Assembly (NCBI GenBank): GCA_029565935.1
Contig: JAKQNF010000013.1
Span: forward strand, 104,760 to 168,759
Direction of reading: 5' to 3'
From: Bacillota bacterium
GTDB taxonomy: Bacteria > Bacillota > DTU025 > MWDF01
DNA length: 64,000 bases
A program made the position numbers and the translations under genes. Below are positions 34,565 through 44,027 of the stretch, in pieces. Each line of letters starts with the position of its first letter. Position 1 is the first letter of the stretch. Below the pieces are notes generated by a model. The model made no database searches and was not told where the DNA came from. It was given only the letters and a program-made list of their open reading frames with translations.

Positions 34565-35103
34565 GGAAAGAGCTGAGGCTCTCAGGGTCCGGCGGTCAGG
34601 GACTTATCACCGCCGGTATAATACTTGCCGAAGCGGCGATGAGAGACGGCCTTGAGGCGGTCCAGACCCAAAGCTACGGCCCCGAGGCGAGAGGAGGGGC
34701 GGCGAAGGCCGAGGTAATCCTTTCGGACGCCGAGGTAGATTACCCGAAGGTGACCTCTCCGGACTACATCCTCGCCATGACTCCGATAGCCTGCGATAGG
34801 TACGGCTGCAACATCAAGCCCGGTGCCAAGCTCGTCGTGGACGAGGACTTGGTGCCCAATGCTCCGGATTCGAAGCATTGCTACAAGTTCCCCATAACGA
34901 AGATCTCTAAGGAGATAACCGGCAGGCCCTTATCCGCCAACATCGTGGCTTTGGGCGTCCTAAACGAGCTTTTCAAGTTCGTATCCCCGGAAAGGCTCGA
35001 GGAGGCCGTAAGGCAAAGGGTGCCCAAAGCTTCCGTAGAGGACAACGTAAGGGCCCTTAACGAGGGGATAAGGTATACTCGGGAGAAGATGCAGGATAAG
35101 TGA
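34561..35103 (+). CDS. korC: 2-oxoacid:ferredoxin oxidoreductase, gamma subunit
   Basis: 180 residues with the family signature SGSGGQGLITAGIILAEAA and QSYGPEARGGAAKAEVILS near the N terminus, plus NIVALGVLNELFKFV toward the end. Completes the order D-A-B-C. A strong terminator follows, ending the purA-kor block. Confidence 0.92.
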   Translation: MRKELRLSGSGGQGLITAGIILAEAAMRDGLEAVQTQSYGPEARGGAAKAEVILSDAEVDYPKVTSPDYILAMTPIACDRYGCNIKPGAKLVVDEDLVPNAPDSKHCYKFPITKISKEITGRPLSANIVALGVLNELFKFVSPERLEEAVRQRVPKASVEDNVRALNEGIRYTREKMQDK

Positions 35104-35113
35104 TATCGTAGCC

Positions 35114-35145
35114 AGGAGCCGGCGACTGCCGGCTCCTCATATTAT
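35114..35145 (+). terminator. Terminator after korC
   Basis: AGGAGCCGGC, loop GACT, then GCCGGCTCCT: ten perfect pairs, followed by CATATTATTC, a modest T stretch. Begins 11 bases after the stop. Confidence 0.75.
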
Positions 35146-35233
35146 TCACCAAAAGAACACCGGAGCAGATCGTCGCATAATATAATAGAACCGGAAGCTA
35201 TCTAGGAGCGACCAGTTGAAAGGAGTGGTACTG

Positions 35234-36421
35234 TTGGACCCCGCAATGTTTGCCACCAGGACCAGCAACGTCTCGGCGAGCATCATCCGCGAAATACTGA
35301 AATTGACACAGGGCAGCGACATCATCTCCTTCGGCGGAGGATTTCCATCCCCCGAATCATTCCCGGTAGAAGATATGAGGAAGTACAACGAAGAACTGCT
35401 TGCGAAATACGGCAAGGAGATACTCCAATACGGTACGACTGAAGGATTCGTCCCGCTCAGAGTGGCTTTGGCAGAACAGGCAGAGAACATAGGCATTAGC
35501 ACGACAAAGGATAACGTGCTGCTTACAACCGGAGCACAGCAGGTCATCGACTTGATGGCGAAAGCCCTCATCGACAAGGACGACGTAGTTTTGGTGGAGA
35601 ATCCGACTTTCCTCGCGGCACTCAATGTGTTCAAGATGTACGAGGCGAAAATCGTAGGAGTGGACACGGACTCTCACGGTATAATCCCGGAGGACCTCGA
35701 GAGGAAGATAAAGGAATATAGGCCCAAATTAGTCTACATCATACCCAATTTCCAGAATCCGACAGGCGTAACCACCTCGCTTTCCAGGAGGAAGGCGATT
35801 ATGGAAATCTGCGGCAGGTCGGGGGTCCCGATGCTAGAGGACGATCCGTACTCTCTCATCCGGTTCGAAGGTGAGATGCTTCCTGCCATCGCCTCCTTTG
35901 ACAAATGGGGAACCGCAGTCTATGCCAGCAGCTTCTCGAAGACGGTATCCCCGGGTATAAGGCTCGGTTATGCCATCGGAAGCAAGGACATAATGAACAA
36001 GCTCATCGTCGGGAAGCAGACGACGGACGTTTGCAGCAACAATCTGGCCCAGAGGGCCGTATATGAGTTCATAGCCAGCGGAAGGTTTAAGGAGCACGTC
36101 AAGGACATCATCTCCGAATATAGGCCGAAGAGGGACAAGATGGTGGAGATGGTTGAGCGTACGTTCCCCAAGGGCTCGAAGCTGTACAAACCCCATGGCG
36201 GCTTGTTCTTATGGGTGAAACTGCCCGACGGGATAAGCGCAGAACAGATGCTAAAACCCGCGATCGAGAAGGCGAAAGTGGCGTACATACCTGGAAGCCC
36301 GTTCTACATCGATCCTTCCCACGGCAAGGACGAGATGAGGATGAACTTCTCGAACGCGACGATCGAGCAGATAGAGGGCGGCATCAAGAGGCTCGGCGAA
36401 GTCCTCAGCGGGAAGATCTGA
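35234..36421 (+). CDS. PLP-dependent aminotransferase, LysN/2-aminoadipate type
   Basis: 395 residues of fold-type I aminotransferases of the class also including MocR-like and LysN enzymes. Features: FGGGFPSPESFP near the start, TTGAQQVIDLM, VENPTFLAALNV, PNFQNPTGVT and the PLP lysine in SSFSKTVSPGIRLGY. The C-terminal GGLFLWVKLPDG is typical. TTG at 35234 follows AAAGGAGTGGTACTG; a TTG at 35216 has no ribosome site. Monocistronic between terminators. Substrate is likely 2-aminoadipate or a branched or aromatic amino acid. Confidence 0.85.
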   Translation: MDPAMFATRTSNVSASIIREILKLTQGSDIISFGGGFPSPESFPVEDMRKYNEELLAKYGKEILQYGTTEGFVPLRVALAEQAENIGISTTKDNVLLTTGAQQVIDLMAKALIDKDDVVLVENPTFLAALNVFKMYEAKIVGVDTDSHGIIPEDLERKIKEYRPKLVYIIPNFQNPTGVTTSLSRRKAIMEICGRSGVPMLEDDPYSLIRFEGEMLPAIASFDKWGTAVYASSFSKTVSPGIRLGYAIGSKDIMNKLIVGKQTTDVCSNNLAQRAVYEFIASGRFKEHVKDIISEYRPKRDKMVEMVERTFPKGSKLYKPHGGLFLWVKLPDGISAEQMLKPAIEKAKVAYIPGSPFYIDPSHGKDEMRMNFSNATIEQIEGGIKRLGEVLSGKI

Positions 36422-36449
36422 CCAGGATCCGGCCATAGGTCGTGTCAGT

Positions 36450-36489
36450 GGAGGCAGCGCCGCTTAAATGGCGCCGCCTCCTTGCTTTT
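36450..36489 (+). terminator. Terminator after the aminotransferase gene
   Basis: GGAGGCAGCGCC pairs with GGCGCCGCCTCC around an 8-base loop, with one bulge, followed by TTGCTTTTA. Confidence 0.7.
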
Positions 36490-36509
36490 ATCATGTATGC
36501 CAGTGCGGT

Positions 36510-36515
36510 TATAAT
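36510..36515 (+). promoter_or_regulatory. -10 box close to the amidase start
   Basis: TATAAT ends 18 bases before ATG at 36534 (and only 9 bases before ATG at 36525). If used, the 5' leader is at most about a dozen bases, with AAGGT at 36519-36523 as the only ribosome site. Confidence 0.45.
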
Positions 36516-36533
36516 ATTAAGGTAATGCAGAGC

Positions 36534-39188
36534 ATGAAGATCAAGACGTATAGAAGACCCAGGGCGACCTTGCTGGTCATGGCGGTCGCTTTGTTCCTAT
36601 CGGTAGCAATCGGCCTTTCCGCAACAGCTGCACCTGGAGGATGGAAGCTCGAAGTATCGGGCTTCGGCACGATGACCGCATGGCAGCTGCTGGAGGACCA
36701 CGCAGGGAAGACCTACATCGGGATCAAGGAGCTGGTGGAAGCCCTGAGGATCGGCGTCATATACGATGATGGGACATATACGTTGAAGTGGGGCGGCAAG
36801 GAAGTGAAGCTGCAGGAAGGAAGCCTGGCGTTTATGGGAAAGGCCCTGACTTCCCCGGTGTCGCTTCTGGGTGGCAAGGTCTGTTTCCCGGTAAGGGACC
36901 TTACGGTCTTCGGAGTTAAACTAGCGGTCGACGACAAGTCGAAGAAGGTCTTCGTGACCGTACCGCGCTCTGTCATAGCGTCGATGGACAAGGTCTCGAC
37001 CGAAGGACCTTCCCTGTTCACCATAAGGCTGAGCTTCGCACCGGCCAAAGTCGAGAGCTTCATACTCTCTGCACCGGACAGGCTGGTCATCGACCTCTAT
37101 GAGACGACGGTGGACCCTGCGGTCAACATGGACGTGAAATCCAACGAAGTAACCAGGATGAGAGCTTCCATGAACAAGCCGGGCGTAGCAAGGGTGGTGC
37201 TCGAGCTCACTAAGTCGGGCTCCGGCGCAAGAGTGTACCAGGATCCGAATGATCCGAGCCTCGTAAGAGTGTCGTACCCGGGTTTTGTGAAGTCCGTCGA
37301 ACTGACCGAGAAGGACGGCATCAAAGGGTATTTGATCGGCACTACCGTTCCGGTCAGGGACATAAGGACGTCGACTGTGGCAGAAGGCATCGTGCTCGCT
37401 CTGCCGGATTGTGTCCCCGACAAGGGACTTAAGGCAGAAGGTGAAGGATACGCCCTACAGGCGATGAAACATCCCTGGACCGAAATTAGGCTGCAACCGG
37501 GAAAATCCTATTTCGGGCAGGTATCACAAGAAGGCAACTATGCTTTCATACCGTTACTAAACAAGATGACGAGCATGAAGGCCTATACGACTGCAGCGTT
37601 GTCAATCGAGCTCTGCTTCGTCTCAAGTATCGCGATGCCCAGGGTCGACACGGCAAGCGACGGCATATCCTTGACGATCAAGGGCATAGGGACTGCTCTA
37701 CCGCTGGATGTAACGGGCCTTGCCGAAAACGGGATCGAGGTCTTAGCACAGGGTATAAAGCCCGGCGAAACGAGGATAATCATTAAGGGGGCACAAGGCG
37801 ACAGGGCATCCGCGAAGCTCGAGGACGAAGGTAGAAGGCTTGTCATATCATTCGGAGGCATCATGGAGAAGGTCGATGTCTTCAAGGACAGCGGAGTGAG
37901 GCGGCTTACATTCAAATACAGCGGGCTATCGGCGCCGTGCTCCATGAATAGGCTGGATTCGGGCGGCTACCTATTGGAGTTCCCTGGACTGGGTCTTGTC
38001 AATGACGCGGCTATGGCTACCGGCCTCGAAGACGCCGGGAAGTTGAGCTGGATACAAACCACCGAAGGCTTGAAATGCATTTTGGAACTATCCGCAGGCA
38101 TGGTGGCCGTGCAGAGGAACGCGCAAGCAGAAGGCTCGATCGTGGTCGATATAGGATATGAGCTCACCGGCTGTACCATCGAGAGCACGAACGGCACGTC
38201 GAAGATAAAGTTGACGGGAAGCGGGCCCGTAGACGCCCAGGTATTCAGGCTCAGAGAACCCGACAGGCTAGTCGTGGACCTGCCCGGTTTCGTGGAGGGC
38301 CAGCAAAAATTCGATGAGATACTCAAAGGAGGCATACTGAGGGTAAGGTCGGGGCAGAACACAATAGGAGTGGCAAGGCTCGTATTCGACCTGGACAAGT
38401 ACATCGGGCACACATGGTCGCCTTCGGCTGAAGGCTTTGGCATAGATATCGAACTGGCGGAGAAGCTGTCCGGGCTGCTTGGCAGGCTTATCCTCATAGA
38501 TCCCGGGCATGGAGGCAAGGACGGAGGGGCGGTAGGAAACGCGCTCAAGGAGAAGGACGTAAACCTCGACATATCGTTGAGATTAAGGGCCCTCTTGGAG
38601 ACACAAGGGGCGGTCGTCATCATGACAAGGTCAGATGACACTAAGGTAGAGCTGCTAGAAAGGGCGAACATCGCCAACTTGCTGCTGCCTGATGCCATCG
38701 TCTGCATACATGCGAACTCAGTCATATCGCAGCTTCCTAACGGCACCGAGACCTATTATTTCAACAACGATACCCTTAGCAAGGAACTGGCCGATTCCGT
38801 CCACAAGTCTCTAGTGGACAGGATCCGACTTACAAACAGAGGGTTGTTCAAGAAGGAATACTATATGGTTAAGGAGACATATTCTCCTTCGGTGCTAGTG
38901 GAAGTGGGCTTCTTGTCGAATGCGCAGGACGCCGCGATGCTCTCTGACCAGGCTTTCAGAGCGAAAGCAGCGGAGGGCATTTACGACGGGCTGGTGTCAT
39001 ACTTCAGCGGTTCGGCACAAGAGGCGTGGGCTTCGATGAGGGAGAACCTGTACCTGGCCTCTTCGGTGCCTTCTTATCAAATGCCTACGGCCTTGTGGCC
39101 CGGACTCTATATAGAAAGGCCGTGGAAGGCGGAAATGCCGCCTGATATGACATCGCTTACGATGGACCAGGGCCTCGAGGGTAAGTAG
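36534..39188 (+). CDS. N-acetylmuramoyl-L-alanine amidase with two AMIN-type domains
   Basis: 884-residue exported cell-wall hydrolase that cuts the amide between MurNAc and the stem peptide. Order: signal peptide (1-33), a copper-amine-oxidase-N-like domain (about 36-145), an AMIN-like domain (about 155-250), a ~300-residue middle region, a second AMIN-like domain (about 556-640), and the Amidase_3 domain (about 650-845). Zinc-site residues are His659 (PGHGG), Glu673, His726 (IHANS) and catalytic Glu790 (VEVGF). A C-terminal tail of ~40 residues follows. Much longer than the usual 400-500 residues. ATG at 36534 versus 36525 is undecided. Confidence 0.9.
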   Translation: MKIKTYRRPRATLLVMAVALFLSVAIGLSATAAPGGWKLEVSGFGTMTAWQLLEDHAGKTYIGIKELVEALRIGVIYDDGTYTLKWGGKEVKLQEGSLAFMGKALTSPVSLLGGKVCFPVRDLTVFGVKLAVDDKSKKVFVTVPRSVIASMDKVSTEGPSLFTIRLSFAPAKVESFILSAPDRLVIDLYETTVDPAVNMDVKSNEVTRMRASMNKPGVARVVLELTKSGSGARVYQDPNDPSLVRVSYPGFVKSVELTEKDGIKGYLIGTTVPVRDIRTSTVAEGIVLALPDCVPDKGLKAEGEGYALQAMKHPWTEIRLQPGKSYFGQVSQEGNYAFIPLLNKMTSMKAYTTAALSIELCFVSSIAMPRVDTASDGISLTIKGIGTALPLDVTGLAENGIEVLAQGIKPGETRIIIKGAQGDRASAKLEDEGRRLVISFGGIMEKVDVFKDSGVRRLTFKYSGLSAPCSMNRLDSGGYLLEFPGLGLVNDAAMATGLEDAGKLSWIQTTEGLKCILELSAGMVAVQRNAQAEGSIVVDIGYELTGCTIESTNGTSKIKLTGSGPVDAQVFRLREPDRLVVDLPGFVEGQQKFDEILKGGILRVRSGQNTIGVARLVFDLDKYIGHTWSPSAEGFGIDIELAEKLSGLLGRLILIDPGHGGKDGGAVGNALKEKDVNLDISLRLRALLETQGAVVIMTRSDDTKVELLERANIANLLLPDAIVCIHANSVISQLPNGTETYYFNNDTLSKELADSVHKSLVDRIRLTNRGLFKKEYYMVKETYSPSVLVEVGFLSNAQDAAMLSDQAFRAKAAEGIYDGLVSYFSGSAQEAWASMRENLYLASSVPSYQMPTALWPGLYIERPWKAEMPPDMTSLTMDQGLEGK

Positions 39189-39207
39189 CGATCATCGGAG
39201 GTGTCCT

Positions 39208-39957
39208 ATGGAGGGTTTGAGGTTCGACGGAAGAGAACAAGAGCAGATTAGGAAACTGCGGTTCACGAGGAACTACATCAGCACCTGTCCGGGCTCTGTG
39301 CTAGTCGAGATGGGGAAGACGAGGGTGCTTTGCACAGCGACAGTTGAAGACAGGGTACCGCCACATGTAAAGGGCACAGGCAGGGGATGGGTAACGGCTG
39401 AATATGCCATGCTGCCCAGGTCTTCTGCACAGAGGGTGGTAAGGGAGAGGTCGACGCTCAAGACAGGCGGAAGGACTCATGAGATACAAAGGCTGATAGG
39501 CCGCTCGCTGAGGGCGGTCACCGACCTCAAGGCGTTGGGGGAGGTCAGTGTCCTCATCGACTGCGATGTCATAGAAGCCGACGGTGGCACGAGGACGGCA
39601 TCTATCAACGGCGCCTTCGTGGCGCTGGTGGACGCCTTGGAAGCGGACGGCAGATGGCGTGGGGAGAAGCTTCCGGTAAAGGATTGGCTGGCGGCAGTAA
39701 GTTGCGGCATAGTGGCCGGCATGGTCGTCGTGGACTTGGCATACGCCGAAGATTCGATTGCGGACGTGGATATGAACATGGTGATGACTGGGAATGGCGG
39801 CATAGTGGAGCTGCAAGGCACCGCTGAGGGTGAGCCGTTCACGAAGGAAGGCTACGACCGGATGATTGACATTGCCGAAGAGGCCATCGAGAAGATAATA
39901 AGGGAACAGAAGAAGGTACTCGGCGCTGAGCTCTCCGGGAGGGTCGGCACGATATGA
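39208..39957 (+). CDS. rph: Ribonuclease PH
   Basis: Phosphorolytic 3'-5' exoribonuclease that trims tRNA 3' ends. 249 residues with [40 protein letters not shown], and [23 protein letters not shown] blocks, which form the phosphate site and hexamer interface. ATG at 39208 follows GGAGGTGTCCT. Its stop overlaps the next gene (ATGA), the usual rph-rdgB pairing. Confidence 0.95.
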   Translation: MEGLRFDGREQEQIRKLRFTRNYISTCPGSVLVEMGKTRVLCTATVEDRVPPHVKGTGRGWVTAEYAMLPRSSAQRVVRERSTLKTGGRTHEIQRLIGRSLRAVTDLKALGEVSVLIDCDVIEADGGTRTASINGAFVALVDALEADGRWRGEKLPVKDWLAAVSCGIVAGMVVVDLAYAEDSIADVDMNMVMTGNGGIVELQGTAEGEPFTKEGYDRMIDIAEEAIEKIIREQKKVLGAELSGRVGTI

Positions 39958-40556
39958 TCGGAAGGATTCTGGTAGCTACTAGTAACCTCGGAAAACTAGT
40001 AGAATATGGCAGGATGATGGAAGAGGGCATAGAAGTGATCGGGAGCACGGACTTCCCGGATATGCCAGTACCGGATGAAGACGGCAGGACCTTTGCGGAG
40101 AATGCGATAAAGAAGGCCATATCCGCGGCGGAATACTCCGGCATGCTTACCTTGGCGGATGACAGCGGCCTGGTAGTGGATGCACTGGGAGGAGAACCAG
40201 GGGTGAGGACCGCAAGATATGGCGAGGGCCAGGCCTTCGACGATGAGCAGAGGTATATGCTTGTCCTAAAGAGGTTGACGGGAGTTGATCCGCCACAAAG
40301 GACCGCAAGGTTCGTGTGCGCTACGGCGCTTGCAGGACCCGGAGGACTAATAGCGGTGACCGAAGGCACTTGTGAAGGAAGCATCTCCTTCGGACCAAGA
40401 GGCGACAACGGGTTCGGATACGATCCGATCTTCATACCGCAGGGATATGCCTGTTCGTTCGCGGAGCTTAGTGATGACGAGAAGGACTTGATCAGCCATA
40501 GGAGGAAGGCCCTTATAGAAATGCTTCCTTTCGTGGAAGCAGCCTTTCAGAAGTGA
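39954..40556 (+). CDS. rdgB: XTP/dITP diphosphatase (HAM1/RdgB family)
   Basis: Removes non-canonical purine nucleoside triphosphates (XTP, ITP, dITP) from the pool. 200 residues with [40 protein letters not shown] and SHRRKAL in the standard order. Coupled to rph by a four-base overlap. A tRNA gene lies 53 bases downstream. Confidence 0.94.
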   Translation: MIGRILVATSNLGKLVEYGRMMEEGIEVIGSTDFPDMPVPDEDGRTFAENAIKKAISAAEYSGMLTLADDSGLVVDALGGEPGVRTARYGEGQAFDDEQRYMLVLKRLTGVDPPQRTARFVCATALAGPGGLIAVTEGTCEGSISFGPRGDNGFGYDPIFIPQGYACSFAELSDDEKDLISHRRKALIEMLPFVEAAFQK

Positions 40557-40608
40557 TTTGGAAGCGAGTGAACTACACCAGCTAGATATGTGATAAGATA
40601 ATAACTTG

Positions 40609-40685
40609 CGGGGCGTAGCTCAGTTTGGCAGAGCGCATGGTTTGGGACCATGATGTCGCAGGTTCGAATCCTGTCGCCCCGACCA
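40609..40685 (+). tRNA. tRNA-Pro (anticodon TGG)
   Basis: Complete cloverleaf with encoded CCA: acceptor CGGGGCG paired with CGCCCCG, D arm with AGCTCAGTTTGGCAGAGC, anticodon stem CATGG/CCATG around loop TTTGGGA with anticodon TGG at 40643-40645, and T arm with GGTTCGAATCC. Reads CCA (and by wobble CCN) codons. Confidence 0.96.
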
Positions 40686-40696
40686 TAGAACTGATC

Positions 40697-40719
40697 AAGG
40701 GCCCGAACGGGCCCTTTTT
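40697..40719 (+). terminator. Terminator after tRNA-Pro
   Basis: AAGGGCCCG and CGGGCCCTT form a perfect stem with a tiny loop, followed by TTTTT. It ends where the convergent znuB gene stops. Confidence 0.85.
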
Positions 40720-41527
40720 ATCTTTTTGAGGCCAAGCTCCTTTCAAGCAGGGCAATTGCGAAGAACAAGGCATTAATGAGCACTATCGTAGCACCGGTAG
40801 GAAGGTCCAGGAAGTAGGACGACATTATCCCGAGCAGGACGGATGCTACCGCTAAAATGACAGAGACGAGCATGGCGGACTTGAACCCCTTCACGAAAAC
40901 AAGGGAAGTCACGGCGGGCAGCGTTAGTAATGCCGATACGAGCATTATGCCGACCATCTTGACGGAAAGCACCACGACGACTGCCGTCAGGATCACGAGT
41001 ATCCTGTTCACGAGGCTCGTAGCGACCCCTGTCGTGTTGGCGTATTCCTCGTCGAAGGTCGATGAAATCAGGTCGTAGTAGAAGAAGTAGACGACCAGCA
41101 ACACTATCACCGATAAGGCCACCGCGACCACCAGCTCCAAGGTGCTTATCGTCAGTATGTTGCCGAACAGGTAGCTCATGAGGTCCACGTTGAAGCCGCC
41201 GGATATGCTGGCCAATACTACGCCCAGGGAAATCCCTACCGCGGAAACTATCCCTATGGCGGCATCGCCGAAAAGGCGCGTCCTTTCCGTTATGGCAAGG
41301 ATACCCAAGGAGGCCGCTATCACCAATGGCACGGCAACATAGAACGGGTATACGCCTAGCAGCATGCCTATGGCAATCGCACCGAAAGATACGTGCGAGA
41401 GGCCGTCGCCGATCATGGACATCCTCTTGAGCACGAGGAAGAGACCCAAGACTGCGCACAGCGCCGCTATGAACGAGCCTGCGACGAAGGCCCTCTGAAC
41501 GAAAGTGAGGCTTAAGAAAGCAAGCAT
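40718..41527 (-). CDS. znuB: Zinc/manganese ABC transporter permease
   Basis: Membrane subunit of an ABC-3 family metal importer, 269 residues with about eight hydrophobic segments. Family blocks: VLKRMSMIGDGLSHVSFGAIAIG at the N terminus (18-20 residues fit), and SAVGISLGVVLASISGGFNVDLMSYLFGNIL-like patterns further on. Ends over the tRNA terminator. Four bases from znuC upstream (minus-strand order znuA, znuC, znuB). Confidence 0.9.
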   Translation of the reverse strand: MLAFLSLTFVQRAFVAGSFIAALCAVLGLFLVLKRMSMIGDGLSHVSFGAIAIGMLLGVYPFYVAVPLVIAASLGILAITERTRLFGDAAIGIVSAVGISLGVVLASISGGFNVDLMSYLFGNILTISTLELVVAVALSVIVLLVVYFFYYDLISSTFDEEYANTTGVATSLVNRILVILTAVVVVLSVKMVGIMLVSALLTLPAVTSLVFVKGFKSAMLVSVILAVASVLLGIMSSYFLDLPTGATIVLINALFFAIALLERSLASKR

Positions 41528-41531
41528 TCGA

Positions 41532-42293
41532 TCACCTGTGCCTATGGCAGATTATGTGTTGGTAGAAGCCGCCGAAGTACTCCTTCATCTTCTCGGAGCC
41601 GCAGAATTCCTCGAAGCTGCCGAAGAAGACGATCTGACCGTCCAAGTACATGAGTTTCTTGGCGTATTCGCCTATGTTGCCCGTATCATGAGTAATCATG
41701 ATTATCGTTATCCTGTCCTTCTCGTTCAGGGCTTCTACCATCGAATAGAATGAATCCCTGCTGACAGGGTCCAAGGCGGTACTTGGTTCGTCCAATATGA
41801 GAAGCTTCGGCTTCGATACCAGAGCCCTTGCCAGGAATACTTTTTGCTGCTGCCCTCCGGAAAGCTCACCAAGAGTATTGCCCGCAAGGTTGCTTATGCC
41901 AAGCTTCTCGATTATCTCGTCGACGTCCTTGAGGTCGTTGCCGCCTATCGATTTGGGGAAACTCTTCCTAGATAGCAAACCAAGTGATATGACCTCCCTG
42001 ACGGAAGCCGGGAATAGGGGATTGTACGTATTGACCCTTTGTGGCAGATATCCTACCAAGCCCCAATCCCTGAATCTGGAGATGTCCGTGCCGAACATCG
42101 ATATCGAGCCGGAATAGGGAGGGACCAGCCCCAGCAGGACTTTCACGAGAGTTGATTTCCCTGCTCCGTTAGGTCCGGCCAGTCCTACATAATCACCTTC
42201 GTATACGTCGAATGAGACATCCCTGATGACGTCTCCCTGGCCATATCCGGCCGTAAGGCCCCTTACTTCGACTATAGCCTTGTCATATGCCAT
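41532..42293 (-). CDS. znuC: Zinc/manganese ABC transporter ATP-binding protein
   Basis: 253 residues: Walker A GPNGAGKSTL, signature LGELSGGQQQKV, Walker B LLILDEPSTALDP and switch His in MITHDTG. The Q-loop region GYLPQRVNTYNPLFP is of metal-importer type. Overlaps znuA by 11 bases, so translation is coupled. Confidence 0.92.
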   Translation of the reverse strand: MAYDKAIVEVRGLTAGYGQGDVIRDVSFDVYEGDYVGLAGPNGAGKSTLVKVLLGLVPPYSGSISMFGTDISRFRDWGLVGYLPQRVNTYNPLFPASVREVISLGLLSRKSFPKSIGGNDLKDVDEIIEKLGISNLAGNTLGELSGGQQQKVFLARALVSKPKLLILDEPSTALDPVSRDSFYSMVEALNEKDRITIIMITHDTGNIGEYAKKLMYLDGQIVFFGSFEEFCGSEKMKEYFGGFYQHIICHRHR

Positions 42294-43254
42294 GGTAACC
42301 CAGTCCTATCTTGAGATTGTCAAGGTTGCCCTCCATAAGATCCAGGAAACTCACGCCAGATTCAAGCTGCTGTTTGGATACATTGTGGCCTGCATGCAAA
42401 AGGAGCATACCTACGCCGGTCTCCTCGGAGATGGCCTTCGCAACCTTTGGCTCTATCAGTTCCTCATAGAATATATATTTTACGCCCGTTCTCTTGATCA
42501 CGTCCATGAGCTGCATCATCTGTTTCGGTCCAGGTTCTGAGTCGGGGGAGAAACCTTGGGCGGCAACATATTCCAGCCCATATCTGTTTGCCAGGTAGCC
42601 GAAAGCATAATGGCCGCCATGGACTATCGTCCTGGTCGAAGAGTTCCTCACCGCTTCCATGAACTCAGCGTCCAGCTCAGCCAGCTTATCGATATAGCTA
42701 GAAGCGTTCGTGGCATAGTAATTTGTGCCTTCCGGGTCGATCTCAGAGAGTTCTTCGGAGATCCTCTTTACGATATAGGAGGCGTTCGTAAGGTCAAGCC
42801 AGATATGAGGGTCATACGCGATGCTCCTTGTGTGATAGGCACCGTCATCCTCATCGTGGACGTGTTCCTCGCTTTCCAGGAGCATCACCGGCACCCCCAG
42901 CCCCGCTTCGAGCACCTTCGGCCCCTCGGCACCTAGGCCGGCAGCCAAATCCAGTGCCCATGGCTCCATGTCCTTGTCCATGAAGACGAATAAATCTGCC
43001 TTATTAAGCTTGCCTATGTCACTAGGTTTCGGTTCGTATGAATGAGCCTCGGTCCCGGGGGGCATCAGCATGCTTACCGACACCCTCCCGCCCCCGACCA
43101 CCCTAACGAAGTCGAAAACGGGGAATATGGTAGCTATTACAGATACCTTGCCGTCCCGTTCCTTGTGTGATCTGTCCACCAACAGCACAACCACAAACAG
43201 CGATATCGCGACGATGACCACGGACACTATGAACAGCCTATTTCTTTTCATCAT
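42283..43254 (-). CDS. znuA: Zinc-binding protein of ABC importer
   Basis: 323-residue cluster A-I solute-binding protein, anchored or exported by a hydrophobic segment (residues 6-26) with no lipobox. Metal-ligand histidines are His71 (TEAHSYEP), His150 (DPHIWLD) and the VHGGHYAFGYLA region. A loop rich in His and acidic residues (EEHVHDEDDGAYH, residues 129-141) is the signature of zinc ZnuA rather than manganese homologues. It overlaps the upstream CDGSH gene by 17 bases. Confidence 0.9.
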   Translation of the reverse strand: MMKRNRLFIVSVVIVAISLFVVVLLVDRSHKERDGKVSVIATIFPVFDFVRVVGGGRVSVSMLMPPGTEAHSYEPKPSDIGKLNKADLFVFMDKDMEPWALDLAAGLGAEGPKVLEAGLGVPVMLLESEEHVHDEDDGAYHTRSIAYDPHIWLDLTNASYIVKRISEELSEIDPEGTNYYATNASSYIDKLAELDAEFMEAVRNSSTRTIVHGGHYAFGYLANRYGLEYVAAQGFSPDSEPGPKQMMQLMDVIKRTGVKYIFYEELIEPKVAKAISEETGVGMLLLHAGHNVSKQQLESGVSFLDLMEGNLDNLKIGLGYHGI

Positions 43255-43966
43255 ACCTTCCGTTCTTCTCCTTGAAACCGGACCTTATGTGAGAGCCGTC
43301 GCAAAAAGGCTTGTTGCCGCTCTTCCCGCACCTGCACAAGGTAACCCTGTTCCTGATTTCATATTCATGCCCGTCGGACGAGAAGACCGGCACGCCTGCC
43401 TTTACCCAGATGGGACCGGAACTATCCGTAGCGGGGTCTTCAACCAGCACCAACTCCTTTTCGAAGTCGGGCTCCAAAGGTTCGAAAGTGTTCTTATCAT
43501 ATGCCACCAGTCTGCCGGACGGGCAATCACCAGCCTGCCTCGTAGCTATCGACTTCGCCCTGGGATTATCGGATTGCTCGGTAAGCTTCCATGTACCACC
43601 GTAGCTGTCGCAGAAGCGCGCGCCTGCGCAGAGCCTGTAGTTATCCGTAAGGACCAGGTTAGGACCTTCGATGACTTCCGCTGATTCGATGTACGGCTCG
43701 CGCGAAGCGGTCTCGGTCCCATCGAATCCTTCTGCTAGGTGCGAACCGTCGCAGAAAGGCGTATTACAGCTCTTGCCGCACCTGCACAGGTTGTAACTGC
43801 CTTCGGTGGGTACGTTCTCGTCGTCCTCCCAGACTAACGCCTGACCTTCCTTATTGCTCCTTATCGTCTGCCGCCTAAGGCGCAGAGGACCGTCAATGTG
43901 GTAAGGGCCGTCCTTGGTTATGGTGATTTTCGAATAGCGCTTATTCTTCCCATCGAGGTTCTCCAT
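43238..43966 (-). CDS. Double CDGSH iron-sulfur protein, first gene of the znu operon
   Basis: 242-residue cytoplasmic protein with two complete CDGSH [2Fe-2S] motifs: Cys61-Cys63-Cys72-His76 (CRCGKSCNTPFCDGSH) and Cys211-Cys213-Cys222-His226 (CRCGKSGNKPFCDGSH). Between them, residues 105-155 hold three more cysteines (LCAGARFCD and GDCPSGRL) as in tandem CDGSH proteins. The 3Cys-1His cluster is redox active and labile. ATG at 43966 follows AGGAGGGTTGTT. Its 3' end overlaps znuA by 17 bases, implying co-translation with the zinc transporter. Confidence 0.9.
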   Translation of the reverse strand: MENLDGKNKRYSKITITKDGPYHIDGPLRLRRQTIRSNKEGQALVWEDDENVPTEGSYNLCRCGKSCNTPFCDGSHLAEGFDGTETASREPYIESAEVIEGPNLVLTDNYRLCAGARFCDSYGGTWKLTEQSDNPRAKSIATRQAGDCPSGRLVAYDKNTFEPLEPDFEKELVLVEDPATDSSGPIWVKAGVPVFSSDGHEYEIRNRVTLCRCGKSGNKPFCDGSHIRSGFKEKNGRYDEKK

Positions 43967-43989
43967 AACAACCCTCCTCACCCATCGCC

Positions 43990-44011
43990 ATTAATTAATA
44001 CTATCACTATC
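43990..44011 (-). promoter_or_regulatory. Fur/Zur-like hexamer repeat before the CDGSH-znu operon
   Basis: On the minus strand GATAGT GATAGT ATTAAT (44011-43990) resembles the GATAAT-GATAAT-CATTATC Fur box, and sits 24-45 bases upstream of the operon's first start. A metal-responsive repressor is expected for such operons. Weak match, inferred from location. Confidence 0.35.
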
Positions 44012-44027
44012 GGAAGGGGACAGATGC

